Source of the DNA: Undaria pinnatifida
Taxonomy: Eukaryota; Sar; Phaeophyceae; Laminariales; Alariaceae
Direction: 5' to 3'
Length of the DNA: 64,000 nucleotides
Assembly (NCBI GenBank): GCA_012845835.1
Contig: JABAKD010000008.1
Location: forward strand, 673,558 to 737,557
The notes beneath the pieces were generated by a model. That model was not told the origin of the DNA. It was given only the letters and a program-made list of their open reading frames with translations, and did no database searches. The translations under genes and the position numbers were made by a program. Below, piece after piece: positions 57,401 to 60,400 of this stretch. Position 1 is the first letter of the stretch. The number at the start of each line of letters is the position of its first letter.

Positions 57401-60400
57401 TATCTCAAGGGTTACTACGCAATACGATACACACAAATACACATCACACCACAATATTCAATGTCAGCGTACCCCGGTGAGCCCCACCGAACGGGACATG
57501 TCGTAACACTTCACCACCGCAAAACGTAACCCTTTACCACCGCAAAACGTTACCCCACATTAGTTCAAAAAAAAAAAAAAAAAAAAAAACGTCGGCACAC
57601 ACTTCTGAAGGGGGTGGGTCAAACCCAAAACGAACACCAATGGTATCACAGGTAGTACGTTTTATCGTTTTTTCAATCAGCCCTACCCTTCGCATTGAAA
57701 CATAATACTGCTAATAACATACCGGCGTCCCCAGACTACTGCCGTTTCCCGTCGAACTAACGTTGCGAAGCACACGATACACCATAGAAATCAGAACCCA
57801 CGATGTACCCAAAACCCTACGACATATACCATATTTTCTACCAGCCATATTTGGTCCGCATCACTCTAACCACCGTGTTCCCCCGTCTGGTACTAGCTAA
57901 TAACAAACCAAAGTAGAGAACCATCTTACGGGACATCTACGAGTACCCCTCCCTGTTTAAATCCAAGTCATTTTATTGATACGCAACAGTTCAAGACAAC
58001 CTTTGCCCACAGAACGCGGCTCTTCTTTATCGAGCCGAATCTTGATGGCCGAAAAAGACCTATTAATAGAGGGCTCACCAGGACGCGTGCTATCAATCCG
58101 ATACATGTATCATTCTAGCATTTTTTAGCTCAATTTTTAGACCTGTGAGTCGGCACGACTTAAGTGCAGGCGCGAGTAGTGAGACGTAAGCACCAGTATG
58201 GACCTGGCACATCGTAGGCTGACTCCCGATTTCACTTTTATGTGTTTCTGGTGGAGGCATGAATTGCGTCAGCTGTGATATATGCGTGTACCACCTTTGG
58301 TTTGTTTGTGTTTTTCCCTAGGGTATTCCTCAGCTCCAGAGTGACTGGAGCCTGTCCTGTGACCACGGACTTGATTATGCGAGTTAATGTGAGAACAACA
58401 AGTGCACGACTTAAGTCACCAACTACTACGGAAGACCTTAGTATTTACTCCCGGAGTAGTATTTAGGACCCACAACACAAGCAAAAAAAAACATATGCCC
58501 CTGTTTTCCAAAGCATATGTGGTTCTCATTACAGTACCATGTCCACCCGCAATACTAATTAGTCGGGCTGATAGTCTGTCGTTTTCCGGAGGTGCCGACT
58601 ATCCGACGTATTGGGTTTCCATACACGTAGGAAGGATTGTTGGATGCGCAGAGCCCCCTACTTTTTTTCGGCGGGGCCCGCTTGGCCGGGCGGGGCTGAT
58701 TTGGATCGCTTCGCTCTCCTAACTCAAGTCGGCAAGTCGGATGACCATCAGCTGGTTTCGCCAACCGTACACGTAGGAAGGATTGTTGGATGCGCAGAGC
58801 CCCCTACTTTTTTTCGGCGGGGCCCGCTTGGCCGGGCGGGGCTGATTTGGCTCGCTCCGGACTCGAGTCGGCAAGTCGGATGACCATTAGCTGGTTTCGC
58901 CAGCCGACATGCCGACTAAAGTCACTTAGCTGGCTAACGGTACCAACCGATTAGTTTTTAGCCATGAAATCTCGCCGAATATTGATAACAGCTCTACCTA
59001 AAAGGAGTTCCATGATGAACGGACGCATGTTGCGATAGAGGTACAAAACTAGCATTTTTCTCTAGTTTTGCTCGTGAATGATGGGCCTCCTTTACGCCTG
59101 TACAACTGGAAACCCTTTTTTTTAATTAAATTTACTTGAAGTTAGCATAGAGAGGGGTTTGGGGCTGTAACGGGGTTAACCCACCCCAACATCGCTGGAA
59201 TGCCATTCTTGGTTTCTCGTCTGGGTGTATTCTCATGTGTTGAAATATTCCGGAGAAAAAAACACGGAAAAATTAGGTAAGAACCCCTACTGCTGTAGGA
59301 TTCCCCTAAAGTAGTATTTGGCATGTTTTTGTATTTAGTAGAGCATGTGTCCGAAACAAATAATGGCGGGGGAAAAAAACACAGTACACCGCACCTGTGC
59401 TCCCAGAATGCTGCCCTTCTTGTCGAACTGAATCTTGATGAACTTTCCGAAGCGGGAAGAGTTGTCGTTCTTGAGTGTGACAGCGTTTCCAAAGCTCTCC
59501 AGCAGAGGGTTGCAGCTCAACACCCTGCTTTCCAAGTCCCCGACGTTAACCGTCAGCGGGTTTCCACCGACCGAGGCTTTTCTGCTGAGGTCGGCCTTCG
59601 ACGGCTCCTTCGCTGCAGTACCCCTGTGAGTTCAAGGGTGGCGGGCTTTTAAATACTTCGCACACAACAATTGTGCGAGTAGCGAGCAACGTGAACCATA
59701 ATCTCACCAGCAACACCAGCGACACGGCTAGTCTCAACAGCGACGGCCTTCTCACCCGTTGATCCCATTGGCCCTGCCATCCGTGGTGTGCGACGTAATC
59801 CGAGCGAGGTACTGCATGATGATCTTGGTCGCCTCCGTCTTGCCGGAGCCGCTTTCCCCGCTGATAATGATGGACTGGTTCGAGGCCCTCGCCTTCCTAG
59901 CCTTGACGTCCTCTTTAGTCTCGCTCTCGGCATCCAAGTGCCCCTTCACCTGTCAAACGCCGTCGAAACAATATGAAAACCGTCCAAGGGATAGGATGAG
60001 GGTTGCATGTTGCAGTAGCATCGCAGGAATAATGCTAACGCTGTCGAAGGGATATGGTTAGAGTTAGGATAACCTTTCGATAATGATGGATTGGTTCGAG
60101 CCCCTCGGTTTTCTAGCCTGGACATCCTCGATTGTCTAACTTTCTACAACCAAGTGCCCCTTCACCTGTTGAACGCGGTCCAAGCAATACAAACACCGTC
60201 CACGAAGCGGCGCAAATCACGCCCATGTTTTCGCGACAACACGAGGAAACATAATCACTATCACATCAGACAACATGCATACAGCCCAAAAAGCATATAT
60301 GAACAGGATAACGCGAGTCCTCCTTAGTCTCACTCTCTGCATCCAGGCGCGCCTTGACCTGCATCACACCCAATTTGTCAGGAGACGGCAGTTTTTGGCG

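Larger units (their letters stand above)
56614..59394 (-). other. Intron 3, mostly repeat fragments
   Basis: GATCATG-rich DNA (56900-57240), poly-A (57568-57590), fragments of the TTAA family near 57525-57560 and 57945-57980, the 238 bp repeat, a 146 bp tandem duplication and a TTAA element. No gene seen. Confidence 0.7.
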
